Source: Epichloe hybrida (lineage: Eukaryota; Ascomycota; Sordariomycetes; Hypocreales; Clavicipitaceae). Taken from it: a DNA stretch of 64,000 nucleotides. Positions 1-12,146 of the stretch are shown piece by piece. The stretch is from assembly GCA_019022495.1 (NCBI GenBank), contig JAFEKR010000024.1, forward strand, positions 62,001-126,000. The letters are read 5' to 3'. The notes below the pieces were generated by a model. That model made no database searches. It saw only the letters and a program-made list of their open reading frames with translations, and was not told the DNA's origin. Both the position numbers and the translations under genes were made by a program. The first letter of the stretch is position 1; each line of letters starts with the position of its first letter.

Positions 1-153
1 TGGCCAGAAGCTTGGACATATCACTGGGCACTTTCCTCCTCTGCAACCATTCTTATGCTTTCCTTGAGCATTGATACATCTAACTTCGTTGCTAACCTTG
101 CCGACTAACGCACTTACACACAATACCTTCACACTCATACCATCATCATCACA

Positions 154-2201
<2,048 letters not shown>

Positions 2202-3726
2202 ATTGCAAGATGAGCGTTGTAATACGCATGCATTATGAAAAAGGGTTTTTGCAGCCTTCCCCTTTGTGTCCCTTTTCTTGATACAATCTGAATTTGCAAA
2301 ATTCTGGCAGGGTGAAAACTACAGGGAGTCATGTCTATAACACGAGGTTGTACTCGCATGACGAGATAAATTTACTCACTTCATGAATCAAAAACACGGC
2401 CCAGCAAGCGGCTCGTTCACAAGTCAATGGCCAACCGGTTATGCTTACTATACTCTTAGCGTGCAATGCGTACTAATATCTGCGAGTTCTACCCGTCCAG
2501 CCCGTCCATAACTCGTTTGCCTAACCAAGCCCTCATACTCAGAAACGCGGTCCGTTCCCTTCAAATTGTCTCGGGCACTCGAGAGAGTATAGCCACCCGC
2601 GACTTGAGTCTAGCATTCAGTATCATAGGCTGGAGCGAGACTTGTGCGGGAAAGACGACATTTTCACAGCATTGGTGCCAGTAGCATGTGTTCATCCAGT
2701 GGACAGAGATGTTAGTCCACAAGCAATTGGGACGCAACGAGGGGATTTTTGCAATGTCATACCCGTGGGTTCACTCGAAGGGGCCGATGAAGAGATCAAT
2801 CCATTTCATGCCTATCAATTGCGGGCTTGCTCTGGGGCACATGTCAACTAGGATCCTAGCCGTAAGAAAACTTCCCAATCTAAGCTAGCTCTTTAGACTA
2901 TCCTTCTAAATCAAACAATGAATCAAAACAGGGATTCTACAAGACTCACGCCCTAGCACATGAACCTTGATGTCACTTCTGCATGAGTGTACCGTGTATA
3001 ACTCCGACATAAGAGCCAGTCTTGTGAATGCTCTCAGGGCCAGACATAATCGTATAGCGGCAGAGCCGAACCATTATGGAGACTTGATGGCAGCAGCAGC
3101 AGCAGCAGTTCTCTTCTCATCTTATACGACAATCTCGCCAACCGCGGACATGGCCAAGGGTAGTGTGATGGCACCCCTCACCCATGCCTCGTGCAACAGC
3201 ATCGATGTTTCCATAATCCAATCAGCCGCGTGACTCTACGGTGAAGAAGCTTGCACAGAGGGCAGGATGGGGATAGAGCAAGGCTCGGAGTGACGAGAGG
3301 GAGTAAGAAAAATCAGTTGGAGAAGCTTTCTGGATATACAATTTCCCCCTTGGCTCACTCAATGGCTCTAGGTGAGACAAGAATAAAGCTATGTAATGTA
3401 GAGCACAAAATTATACCGCCCCACGGCAGGCCCTACCGAAAGTTTGTGGTATGATTGTATAATTAAGGTTTTTTTGTACTCTAGAATCTACGACCTAAAA
3501 TCTGACGACCGGACCATATTTTCCGACTAACAGATCTACTAGCTACCCAATCGGACCACGTGTGATGATTGATGACGAGAGAAATCACTCGGCTGGTCGC
3601 TGGTCGCTGGCGGCTTGTGTATTTAGGATGGCTAAGCGCCCGATCAATTGCCAAGTCATGAAGACACTTTTATTTCACCAACGCTACCTGCTCTCAATAA
3701 TTTCAGGCCCATTATTGCCAATAAAA
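2202..3726. other. intergenic, no convincing gene
   Basis: 1.5 kb between homocitrate synthase and the small secreted protein gene. Only short ORFs are present. A minus-strand stretch at about 2690-3230 reads as broken protein-like segments in several frames, with a (CTG)n run at 3092-3109, and could be a decayed gene. I cannot name its family. Confidence 0.4.
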
Positions 3727-4022
3727 ATGAAGACTCTTAGCATCCTCGCCCTCCTTGTCGCCGCTGCGGCCGCTATCCCCGCCGATGTCAATGTCCTCGT
3801 GAGTCCACCCCCTGACTTCCCCCCCTCATACCCATAGCACCGAGCCATGCAACTATAACTAACAACGGATCGATCCATTAGGAGCGACGATGCCAGCGCA
3901 CTGGTCAATACTGTGACCAAGCCGCTATTGTCTGCTGTGGCGGGCACCTCTGCTGTGGCGATGGTGTGACGGGACGATGCGCTGAGCCTGACGCTCTCCC
4001 CCTCAACCAGATCTGTGTCTGA
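3727..4022 (+). CDS. small secreted cysteine-rich protein, 70 aa
   Basis: Two exons, 3727-3798 and 3882-4022, with an 83-bp phase-0 intron (GTGAGT donor, ACTAAC branch site, TAG acceptor). Residues 1-17 form a strong signal peptide (MKTLSILALLVAAAAAI), then a short propeptide ending in a dibasic Arg-Arg at residues 26-27 that a Kex2-like protease could cut. The remaining 43 residues hold eight cysteines spaced C-x6-C-x6-CC-x4-CC-x7-C-x10-C, a disulfide-rich pattern resembling knottin-like secreted fungal peptides. No family is assigned and no activity is claimed. The gene lies about 300 bp from a RIP-degraded repeat block, a common setting for fast-evolving secreted proteins. The splice is what gives a complete eight-cysteine protein; without it the frame stops at 3837. 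Confidence 0.72.
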
Positions 4023-4315
4023 GTACGCACCGAATGCCTGTGAATCCAATCCTTCTGGTCGCATGCTTTGGGGCTTGGAGATTCGGGAACGTGCTGGGCT
4101 GCAAGGAGATGGCTAGGCTTGAGAACGGGTCATTGTTTCCACGCCTTTGTTGTTGTTGTCGCGCTCTGTCTGATTCCTGAACACGGGATTTGGACCACGA
4201 GCTTTATGTAGCTAGGAAATTGTCAGGTAGGGGTGTAGATGTATGATAAAAAGTGTTCAATTCGATTAATCAGAGGTGCAGATAGTAGCTAACTTCTGTA
4301 CCTAAGAGGTATATT

Positions 4316-4400
4316 TGTCATGACTTCGGTCAGGGGGAATGCAAACAGAGTGAAGGCTTAGATTCATATTCATAGCTCGAGAGGTACTACGTAGTGGTTT
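4316..4400 (-). repeat. partial inverted copy of the 266-bp LTR family
   Basis: From 4316 the sequence TGTCATGACT...GCAAACAGAGTGAAGGC is the reverse complement of the 3' end of the repeat at 4645-4910 (about 43 bp closely matched with a 2-bp indel, then weaker similarity to about 4400). It keeps GC-rich positions that are A/T in the other copies, so it looks less mutated. The match fades toward the AT-rich interior. Confidence 0.6.
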
Positions 4401-4644
4401 TATTACGAAATAAAGTGAAGTTAAGTGAGAACAAGTTATGTTTTTTTTTAGTTTGCCTTGGAGCTTTAAAAGGTAAGTTATAAGATAAAAGAGATATAAA
4501 GAGATAGAATAAACATAGTTATAGAGAAAGGGGAATTACGTTAATTTATGCTATAAGTAAAACTTAAATATAAGCTAGTAACTTAATATACTATATACTT
4601 AGACTTAGTAAGCTTTAGTTAATATATAAATACCTTTATATTTC

Positions 4645-4910
4645 TGTTAGGAGCATGGAGGCTAGGGAGCTAGGGATAGAATAGTTACATAATAAAACCC
4701 TTAGATAAGCCTTAGGTTATACAAATAACTAAGTAGCTACTAAATAATTATGTGTATATAGTAAGGTATTTAAATAAGGACTACTTGTAAGGTATATAGT
4801 AAGTTAGAGTTTAAGACTTTTATATACTTACTCTTAAGTAGTAACTCTCTAGCTATAACTAAGAACCTTAGCCTTCACTCTGTTTACATCTCCCTAACTT
4901 AGTCGTGACA
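4645..4910 (+). mobile_element. solo LTR, 266 bp, 5-bp target duplication ATTTC
   Basis: Begins TGTTAGGAGC and ends TCGTGACA (TG...CA). It is flanked by ATTTC at 4640-4644 and again at 4911-4915. The interior is AT-rich and full of TA-containing trinucleotides, as expected after RIP. It is closely related in direct orientation to 5060-5512, and its 3' end appears inverted at 4316. Confidence 0.72.
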
Positions 4911-5059
4911 ATTTCTTACTTAGCTATTTTTTTTTATAATTTTAAAGCCTCTTTTACTAATTACTTAAAAGTAATATAAAGGGAGGAACTACTTAATTTA
5001 CTAAAGTAATACTATATATTACTTAGGACTAGCTAAATAATAGTAATACTATAGCTTAT

Positions 5060-5512
5060 TGTTAGAACTTAGGAGCACGGAGGCTAGGGAGCTAGGGATA
5101 GAATAGTTATATAATAAAACCCTTAGATAAGCCTTAGGTTATAACAATAACTAAGTAACTACTAGATAGCTATAAATATATAGTAAGGTATTTAAAAAAG
5201 AATTGCTTATAAAGTATATAGTAAGTTAAAGTTCAAGACCTTTATATACTTACCTTTAAGTAATAGCTTTTTAAATATAACTAAAAAACCTTAGCTTTTA
5301 CTTTGTTTATATCTCTGTTACGTGCTAGAATTGACAAGTGGCCTGCCACTTCGGATGTGGCCTGCCGTGCCAAGGATGTGGCCTAGCACGTGACCTAGAG
5401 CCCCTATATTAGACGATAGCTTCAGCCTCTAGCTAGTTGAAGGAACAACTCTGACACACTCTTTAGATCTTACGTTTTATATCGTAACAATCTCCCTAAC
5501 TTAGTCATGACA
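5060..5512 (+). mobile_element. second copy of the 266-bp LTR family, interrupted
   Basis: Starts TGTTAGAACTTAGGAGC and ends TTAGTCATGACA, colinear with 4645-4910. It is split by an unrelated 174-bp solo LTR at 5316-5489. Removing that insert and one 5-bp duplication leaves about 274 bp. I see no target duplication around the outer ends. Confidence 0.65.
5316..5489 (+). mobile_element. solo LTR, 174 bp, TSD ATCTC
   Basis: Terminal inverted TGTTACG...CGTAACA, bounded by ATCTC at 5311-5315 and 5490-5494. The related repeat at 4645-4910 carries the uninterrupted site (ACATCTCCCTAAC), an internal empty-site control. It is markedly more GC-rich than its surroundings and contains a repeated GGATGTGGCCT motif, so it is probably younger than the main RIP episode or too short to have been targeted. 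Confidence 0.85.
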
Positions 5513-5880
5513 GTACTATATAAAAAAAAAAGAAGTTAGGAGCTAGAAGCTGTATTACTAAAGGTAAAAGGGGTAATATATTTATAGCCTTATAATTCCT
5601 AGCTAATTAAAAGGCTAGGCTATAGGATATATGCAAGGCATATGTATAGTCTAAACTTTTGCTAGGCAATTACGGCTACGAGGCGCGGTTAATATTAGCT
5701 TTATTCTAACCCTAATCTTAATAAGTATATTAAAATTAAAATTAAAATTAAAATTATTTACTTACTTTTTATCTTGTATTTACTAATTAGTCCTTATTAT
5801 TAATATTTTAAGAATAATAGTTTTAGAATTTACTAAATTTTGCCCTAAAGGGTGGTCGCAAACTCATGCCACATTACTGT
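5513..5880. mobile_element. RIP-degraded DNA with a Tc1/mariner-like right end
   Basis: AT-rich tract ending at 5847-5880 in a terminal sequence whose reverse complement runs CAGT, 11 bp, then AGTTTGCGACCACCC, followed by TA. The same 15-mer at the same distance from CAGT occurs at 15407-15436. No ORF survives and I cannot find the left end. Confidence 0.4.
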
Positions 5881-6644
5881 AGGAGCCTCGTCCCTCGTCC
5901 CCCTTCCTCCTGATGCTCCGACGCTTTTATTGCTCTTCTCACCATGTCGCGGGGTTTCTCGGGTTTCTCTGCGAGCATACATCATATTATGACTGCATCT
6001 GCGAGGTTTCATCCCCGAGTCACCACGCGGCCCACACGTGTTGCCGTCAGGCACGGCACCTAATAAAGAAGAAATCCCATCTATAAGGGCCTAGGACAAG
6101 GTAAGAATGGCATGAGTATTCTCTGCACAACCGCACAACCGCGACGCACAACAACACCCTCCTTTGACGTCACATCGCGGCTGTCTGGACTCCGCCCCCT
6201 GCCCCCCTATCTCAACCCGTCACAGCTGCTTGGGATCTAGATGACTGCTGCCACGTAGGGGACTGGACGAGTATAGTCCGTACGACCGGCGCTGCTGGTC
6301 GTTCCAAAAAAAAAAAAAAAAACCAAGGTCCCGAGTACGACGGCATGTAGCAGCAACTGCATGCAAACACAGAAGGGCGGCATGGCCCAGACGCTCATGC
6401 TATCTGTACATACACACTGTTCAACTTGCGACTTATTTTTCCGCTGCGCGAGCTCAGGTCCGTCTGGTCCATCCATGCCCGTCCTCGTGCGCCAGGAGTT
6501 TAAAAAGTCCGTTGGTCGACTTTGCACTTTCGGCCCTCCCGCTCTTGCCCTTGGCATCACTCATTCGATCCTTTTGTCTCCACCATTCAGCATGGCTTTC
6601 TAACCTCCAACTCAACTACTACAGGCAACTCCTGATATTTCGCA
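5881..6644. other. intergenic / P450 upstream region
   Basis: GC-normal sequence with a 17-base A run at 6306-6322 and pyrimidine-rich stretches near 6560-6620. No gene is seen. It should hold the P450 promoter and leader. Confidence 0.4.
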
Positions 6645-8493
6645 ATGGCGATTCAATCAGCACTTCAGTTCGTCGACGCAATAGCTGACCATAGTTTGCA
6701 CGACTTCCAAGCTGGCCGTCTGTTTCCCTTCGTCCTGCTGGCATTGCTGGCCCTGTACTATCGAACAACGCGCCAGGACTCCAGAGGCGACTTCCCGGTC
6801 CTCAACTCACCAAAGTGGTATGAGCTGAAAATTGTCAAACAAGCCCGGTTCTTATTCAATGGTATCGATGAGCTGGCCAAGGCTAGACGTTCGAGCAAAG
6901 GCAAACCCTTCCGTTTACTCACAAACTCTCGGGAAATCATCGTTCTTCCACCATCCTACGCAGATTTCCTCGTCACTGAGGACCGGCTGAGCTTCGCCAA
7001 GTATTTTGCCGATGTGCGTGGCTTTCATTTTCTAACGTCACCATACATTTGTTGACAGTCTTGGCAGGAATTTGATGGTGATGGCAAAACGCCTGGCCTC
7101 GAACCCTACACTCTAATCGCAGATCCGTGCAAGAGAGTGTCCAAGTTGGTAAAGAAGCGACTAACGAGACCTTTAAGTAAGGAAACAAGACTACAAGCCC
7201 GCGTTCAGTGTGCGGCAAGATTGCTGACTTTTTGCGCCAAAGACACCTTGCCTGCGACAATGTCATCCGAGGCAAGTTTTGCAATCAATCTTAACTTGGG
7301 AGGCCGTCTTGGTTAGTCCCATTCTACTTCATGCACATCTTTCAGAAGCACTCCCTCACTACCTCACCCCTTGAAATCCCGTCACCTAACGTGTCGATAG
7401 ACTGGCAAGAAATTACAATACACCAGAGCCTCTTGGACGTCATTGCGCGAATGATATCTCGTCTGTTCTGGAACGGTGATGAAGTTTGTCGTAACGAGCG
7501 CTGGCTCAAGATCATGAAAGACTGGTCAGTAAACAGTGTTATGGCGGCTTTTATGATCAACATGGCGCCAGCCTTTGTGCGACCATTAATTCGTCGATTC
7601 TCCTCGCGTGTCCATCAAGCCCGAGATGATTACCAAGCCGCCCGCGACTTTATTGAGCCTTTGATCAAGGCTCGACGTGCCACTCGTGACCAGGCCTGTG
7701 CTGCTGGACAAGAGCCTCCTGCATTCAACGACGTGGTGGACTGGATTGACTCGGAAAACGAGGAGCTAGCTTGTGACCCGGTTGCTTTGCAAATGGTTCT
7801 CAACGTGGCTGCTGTACACACAACAGCCGCACTCGTTACCAATACGCTCGTTTTCTTGGCGAGTGATCCTTCGACCTTGGCACCGCTTCGGCAGGAGCTG
7901 GTTATGGAGCTGCAAAAGGGTGGCTGCCAGACCGTTGCTTTGAACAACTTGAAGCTGATGGACAGCGCCATGAAGGAGTGCTTGCGGCTGAAGCCACCCG
8001 GTGTGTGTACGTACGAAAATATCTGGCAGGTACTGTCATCACGAGTCAACGGCTAACATACTCCATAGTCGGTATGCATCGAGCTGCCTTGCAGGACATG
8101 AAGCTCCCCAGCGGCCTCGATGTTCACAAGGGCGACCGCGTTTTTGTTGACATTCCTCACATGCGCGACCCCAAAATCTATGAATCGCCGGACACCTTCG
8201 ATATGTACCGGTTCCTGCGCATGCGGTCGGATTCTGACCAAGCCATTAAAGCCCCGCTCGTCCATACCAGTCCCGAATACTTGGCATTTGGACATGGTAC
8301 GCAAGCTTGCCCTGGACGCTTCTTTGCTGCCATCCTGAGCAAGATCGTTTTGTCCCACCTCTTGCTCAAGTACGATTGGCAACTGGCCCCTGGAAGCGAG
8401 ACCCAGTCACTAGCTATCGGCCTAACGAAGCGCATTAATCCAAAACTCAAGCTATTGTTCAGGCGCCGGACGGAGGAGTTTGAGTTGCATTGA
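6645..8493 (+). CDS. cytochrome P450 monooxygenase, 528 aa
   Basis: Heme-thiolate oxygenase, ER-anchored. Exons 6645-7013, 7059-7176, 7243-7311, 7401-8006, 8069-8493 close in frame. Seen: a hydrophobic anchor near residues 26-41 (FPFVLLALLALYY); I-helix region AAVHTTAALVTNT near 321, where the usual acid-Thr pair is replaced by His-Thr-Thr; the ExxR motif in MKECLRLKPPG near 377; a PERF-like DTFDMYRF; and the heme loop FGHGTQACPGRFF with Cys468. The loop and the GDEVCRNERWL segment resemble the fungal ent-kaurene-oxidase-like P450 class (CYP68/CYP503 type), but the substrate cannot be told from sequence. No terpene cyclase, polyketide synthase or other pathway gene adjoins it, so it is not evidently in a cluster. 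Intron 7177-7242 uses an unusual AAG acceptor and is the weakest junction. Confidence 0.9.
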
Positions 8494-9005
8494 TTGCCAT
8501 GCTGCCCCTTCTTTTTTTTTTTTTGGCGTGGTTTTTTTTTTTTTTTTTTTCTAACGCCTTGCACGTTGCCACCAGTCTGTCTCTTTTGGGGCCAAACAAA
8601 CTCTTCCTTGCGTCTGACGAGGTTGCGTTTGGCATGGCATTTTTTACCCGCCAATTTCATTTCAATAGACATATACCCTTGAATTCTTTTGACGTACATA
8701 GATAGCGGAAACAAATCACACTTGGGCATCGCTGTGATTCTTGGAAGGGGAAACGACACTTTTTTTTTTATAGATTGCTCCACGGCACATTAGTTAATAC
8801 ATACAGTATCACTGAACACATAATGCGGATGTATTACAACGGCATGCTCACGTCCATGTGGCTAATATTACTCGAAGCATGGTTCAGGACAGGCGAGACA
8901 CGATCGCTTACCCCTGCAAGTTCTGCACCCCTGCGCGATTTTCAACTTTTGATCATGGCGACCATTCGTGGCGCGCCGTGCATGCAACCGCTGATGCTAC
9001 GTTGC
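8494..9005. other. P450 3' region, T-rich
   Basis: Holds two poly-T runs (about 8511-8524 and 8532-8550) and a shorter one at 8760-8769, then ordinary sequence. No gene is seen. Confidence 0.4.
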
Positions 9006-9090
9006 TACAGTGGGGTCCCAGTAATCCCGAAGAATTTCCACCAGAGTTGCCGTTGCTGCTGCTTCAGAATTATTACTGGGACCCACTGTA
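9006..9090. mobile_element. 81-bp TIR mini-element (MITE-like) with TA duplication
   Basis: Left end CAGTGGGGTCCCAGTAAT and right end ATTACTGGGACCCACTG are inverted copies differing by one G. They are flanked by TA at 9006-9007 and 9089-9090. Only about 45 bp lie between, so it can fold into a long hairpin. The TA target and CAGT start suggest Tc1/mariner mobilisation in trans. Confidence 0.72.
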
Positions 9091-9390
9091 GCTGCGGCTA
9101 TGTATGCGAGTCATGAGACACGCCACGCTGTACTGCGTACAACAGAATAACACTTGAAAGTCGCCGAAATTGAATTCATGTCGTCACGTCGATCTTGGCT
9201 AACTCTTGTGCAGAGGCGGGGAATCATGCACAATACATTTCCACATCGCAAACGGTTGCACGGCAAATGGACTCACGGCACCGAACCTCATCGTTTCAAA
9301 ACCTGTATGCTGGTCCTGACAAATTTAAGAACCGAGCACTCCGTGCATGCATGCCAATATGAGATGGCCTACTAGCTAATACTAGTAACA

Positions 9391-9874
9391 AATGAACAAG
9401 CCGACAAGTCGTCACCGCTGCTCCAACTCCCCACAGAGTTGCTCCTCCTCATCTCCGACACCATCGCGAACCCCATCGACAGGCTGTGTTTCGCCCTCTC
9501 GTGCCGACTTCTCCTCAAAGTAGGCTCGTGTCTCTGCATGCACGTTCCATCCTTGGAGTCCTGCCGCGTGTCTGGCAGGCGGCCCGAGGATCCCCTTGCG
9601 TAATTACCACATGGTTAGGCGCATGTATCCGCTTGACTGCCATGGGTGCCCCCGGGGGAAACGTGCGCTGTGCGTGACGTGTTTCCGCTATTACTTCAAG
9701 CTCGATCGTGAATTGACCGAGTATCTTGGCCAAGGGAGCACGTGGGATCCGTTGGGCATCAGATTCGAATGCGCGAAATGTCATTACAAGTTTGCGTCCC
9801 AACTCAGAGGCGCGTTTGCGCTGCATGAGCCGCGGTTGGAGGACATTTCTGGAAAGCTGTGCTTATTAAGCTAA
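9391..9874 (+). pseudogene. F-box-like relic with Cys pairs, frame broken
   Basis: One frame from 9391 reads an F-box-like helix pair (LLQLPTELLLLISDTIANP ... LCFALSCRLLLK) but has no in-frame ATG after the nearest upstream stop, and it ends at a stop near 9602. The next frame, 9596-9874, carries Cys pairs (CHGC ... CVTC ... CAKCH) in a layout like the C-terminal zinc-ligand half of small F-box-like proteins of this fungal group. The two halves would form one protein of about 160 aa only across a frameshift; no intron of sensible length joins them. Probably a decayed gene. A missed upstream exon is the alternative. Confidence 0.4.
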
Positions 9875-10259
9875 AAAAAGGGTGATTCTTTGAATATACC
9901 TTCTTTCCTTGGCGATCAAACAAGCAGAAGATCTAGATTTGGGATCGATAAAGGTATTATGGCGTTGGCTGGTGACCGATGATATTCCCTATCACCCTAA
10001 TACATGTACATTCGACCAGACGATTTCCGATGGAGAGGCCCCACCCCCACCAACGAACGACAATGCAGTTGCGGATTGGCGGGGCCAACCAAGGTGAATG
10101 ATTTTCCAAATCGAGATTTATTCATATTCCGAGGTCTGGACGCATGGAATGGCACACGCCGAATCTCATCGCCTTCTTCCTCCCCACGGGCAAATCCCGA
10201 CGAAAGCAATGCTGTAGTCAATGATGATCCTCGATTGAACCAAAAAAAAAAAAAAAACC

Positions 10260-12146
10260 ATGGAACCCTCCAAGCCCCTCCCCTTCAACGGCGACTTCGC
10301 CTCCCCAGACGAATACGTCTCGGCCCTCCTCCACTTCGTCTACAACACCGACCTCTTCCAGATCCTCTGCGGCGGCACCCACATCCTCGACTTCTTCACC
10401 TGCAAGCCGGGGCTCTTCCACACCGTCTTGCCCCCGGAATGGCACCCTTTCCTCCTCGAGTGCGACACGATGCGCCTCCTCGACATCTTCATGAGAGAAG
10501 ACCTCGACGACCTGCGCCTCGCGGGCCTCCCAGCCATGCCCGCCACCCTGTTGCAGTACATAAAGTCTGTACGAGACCTCTCCCTCTGCAGGGACTTCAC
10601 CCCGTCCGAGGAAAAGCTGCCCGTCCTACCGCAGACGGTCCGCGTGGGGATGAAGCCCAAGAAGATGCACGAGGTGGCCAATTTCGCAGGCTTTGTCGAC
10701 AGACTGGCAAGGGATATCCGCGCGGAGAACAACGGGGGGGAAATCACGCACTATGTCGATTTCGGAAGCGGTCAGAACTATCTCGGCCGCGCGCTGGCCA
10801 GCGAGCCCTACAACAGACACGTTGTTGCGGTCGAGGCGCGCGAGAACAACGTCACCGCCGCGAGGGGGCTGGATATTGCCTCCGGGCTGGCCGTCAAGGA
10901 GAAGGTGATGCGGAACAAGAAGCTTTGGAACAAGATCCTTGGGGCCGGCGGGCGGAACCCCCACGAGGACCCTGCCGCGCTGGCAGATACCGTGAGGAGG
11001 GTCACCGGGGGGCTCGAAGCGGGGGTTGACTTTCGGCCCCGTGAGCAGATCACTTCTGGTATCCGGGCCGAGGAAGGGAGGGGGTACGTGCAGTACGTGT
11101 CGGGGAAGCTGGACAGCGGCGACCTATCCGATGTCATTTCCAAAATTGACGCGGGCTGCTGCAACGAGTCTCGGCAGAAGGCAAAAACAACGGAAGAAAC
11201 CAAAGAGACCAACACCAATACCGCCAACACCAACACCGCTAACAACAACAAGAAGAAGAAGAAGAAGAAGCTCATGGCCATTTCCATCCACTCCTGCGGC
11301 AACCTAAGCCACCACGCCGTCCGGTCCCTCATCCTCAACCCGGAGATCAGGGCCGTCGCCATCGTAGGATGCTGCTACAACCTCATGACGGAGAAACTCG
11401 GCCCACCGGGCTACAAGCACGCATATCTCCGGCCCACGCTCCAGGCCCTCAACGGCCGCGTAGGTCGTGAATCCTCGAGACGCGACCCCCAGGGCTTCCC
11501 AATGAGCAACAGACTGAGCACGTACGCCGACGACGGGATCCGCCTCAACGTCACGGCCCGCATGATGGCATGCCAGGCACCACGGAACTGGGGCCGTGCC
11601 GACAGCGAAGCCTTCTTTTCCCGCCACTTCTACCGCGCCGTCCTGCAAAAGATGTACCTCGACCGCGGGGTGGTCCGGCAGATATCGCACCACGCCTCGG
11701 ATGCAGCAGCAGCAGCAGCAGCAGCAGCAGCTCCTCCCGGCCCCTTGGACACGAGCACCCAGCCCATCGCGATAGGCGGACTCGGTAAGCATTGCTACGG
11801 CTCGCTGAGGGCCTACGTGCGGGGGTCCATCGAGAAGCTCACCACGAGCACCGAGTACAGACAGTACGCCGACGTGATGAAGGAGAAGATGGCGGGCATC
11901 ACGGACGAAGAGATTGATGCGTACGAGGCCGAGTTCCTGCCGCGGAAGAAGGAGCTGTGCGTGGTTTGGAGCCTGATGGCCTTCAGCGCCATGCTGGTCG
12001 AGTCGTTGATCGTGACGGATCGGTGGATGTATCTACGGGAGCGAGGGGAGGTGAGGAGTGCCTGGGTGGAGAGCGTGTTTGACTACGGGGAGAGTCCGAG
12101 GAACCTCGTGGTTGTGGGCGTGAAGAAGGAGGACGCGGCTTTGTAG
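10260..12146 (+). CDS. METTL25/RRNAD1-type methyltransferase-domain protein, 628 aa
   Basis: Single exon. The start is ACCATGG directly after a 15-16 base A run. Seen: an N-terminal helical part; a Rossmann SAM-binding motif VDFGSGQNYLGRAL near residue 166; SIHSCGNLSHHAVRS near 341; and AVAIVGCCYNLMTE near 370. The last two are hallmarks of the METTL25/RRNAD1 (methyltransferase_32) family, whose substrates are poorly defined. Two low-complexity inserts interrupt the fold: a Thr/Asn/Lys-rich segment at about residues 305-338 ending in seven lysines, and a ten-alanine run near 482-491 coded by repeated GCA. Both can vary in length between strains. Codon use is strongly GC3-rich, unlike the AT-rich ends of the window. 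Confidence 0.82.
   Translation: MEPSKPLPFNGDFASPDEYVSALLHFVYNTDLFQILCGGTHILDFFTCKPGLFHTVLPPEWHPFLLECDTMRLLDIFMREDLDDLRLAGLPAMPATLLQYIKSVRDLSLCRDFTPSEEKLPVLPQTVRVGMKPKKMHEVANFAGFVDRLARDIRAENNGGEITHYVDFGSGQNYLGRALASEPYNRHVVAVEARENNVTAARGLDIASGLAVKEKVMRNKKLWNKILGAGGRNPHEDPAALADTVRRVTGGLEAGVDFRPREQITSGIRAEEGRGYVQYVSGKLDSGDLSDVISKIDAGCCNESRQKAKTTEETKETNTNTANTNTANNNKKKKKKKLMAISIHSCGNLSHHAVRSLILNPEIRAVAIVGCCYNLMTEKLGPPGYKHAYLRPTLQALNGRVGRESSRRDPQGFPMSNRLSTYADDGIRLNVTARMMACQAPRNWGRADSEAFFSRHFYRAVLQKMYLDRGVVRQISHHASDAAAAAAAAAAPPGPLDTSTQPIAIGGLGKHCYGSLRAYVRGSIEKLTTSTEYRQYADVMKEKMAGITDEEIDAYEAEFLPRKKELCVVWSLMAFSAMLVESLIVTDRWMYLRERGEVRSAWVESVFDYGESPRNLVVVGVKKEDAAL

Noticed and set aside
4316..4910. Terminal-inverted-repeat DNA transposon with 43-bp ends
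   Set aside because: The two ends are inverted, but the right-hand part is itself a solo LTR with TG...CA ends and its own 5-bp duplication. Two copies of one LTR family in opposite orientation explain the pattern better.
10004..11029. 341-codon Arg/Pro-rich plus-strand frame
   Set aside because: It is an out-of-frame shadow of the GC3-rich methyltransferase gene, which shows real motifs and a sound start.
6645..12146. Secondary-metabolite cluster around the P450
   Set aside because: No synthase, cyclase, transporter or pathway regulator adjoins it; the neighbours are a methyltransferase-domain housekeeping type and repeats.
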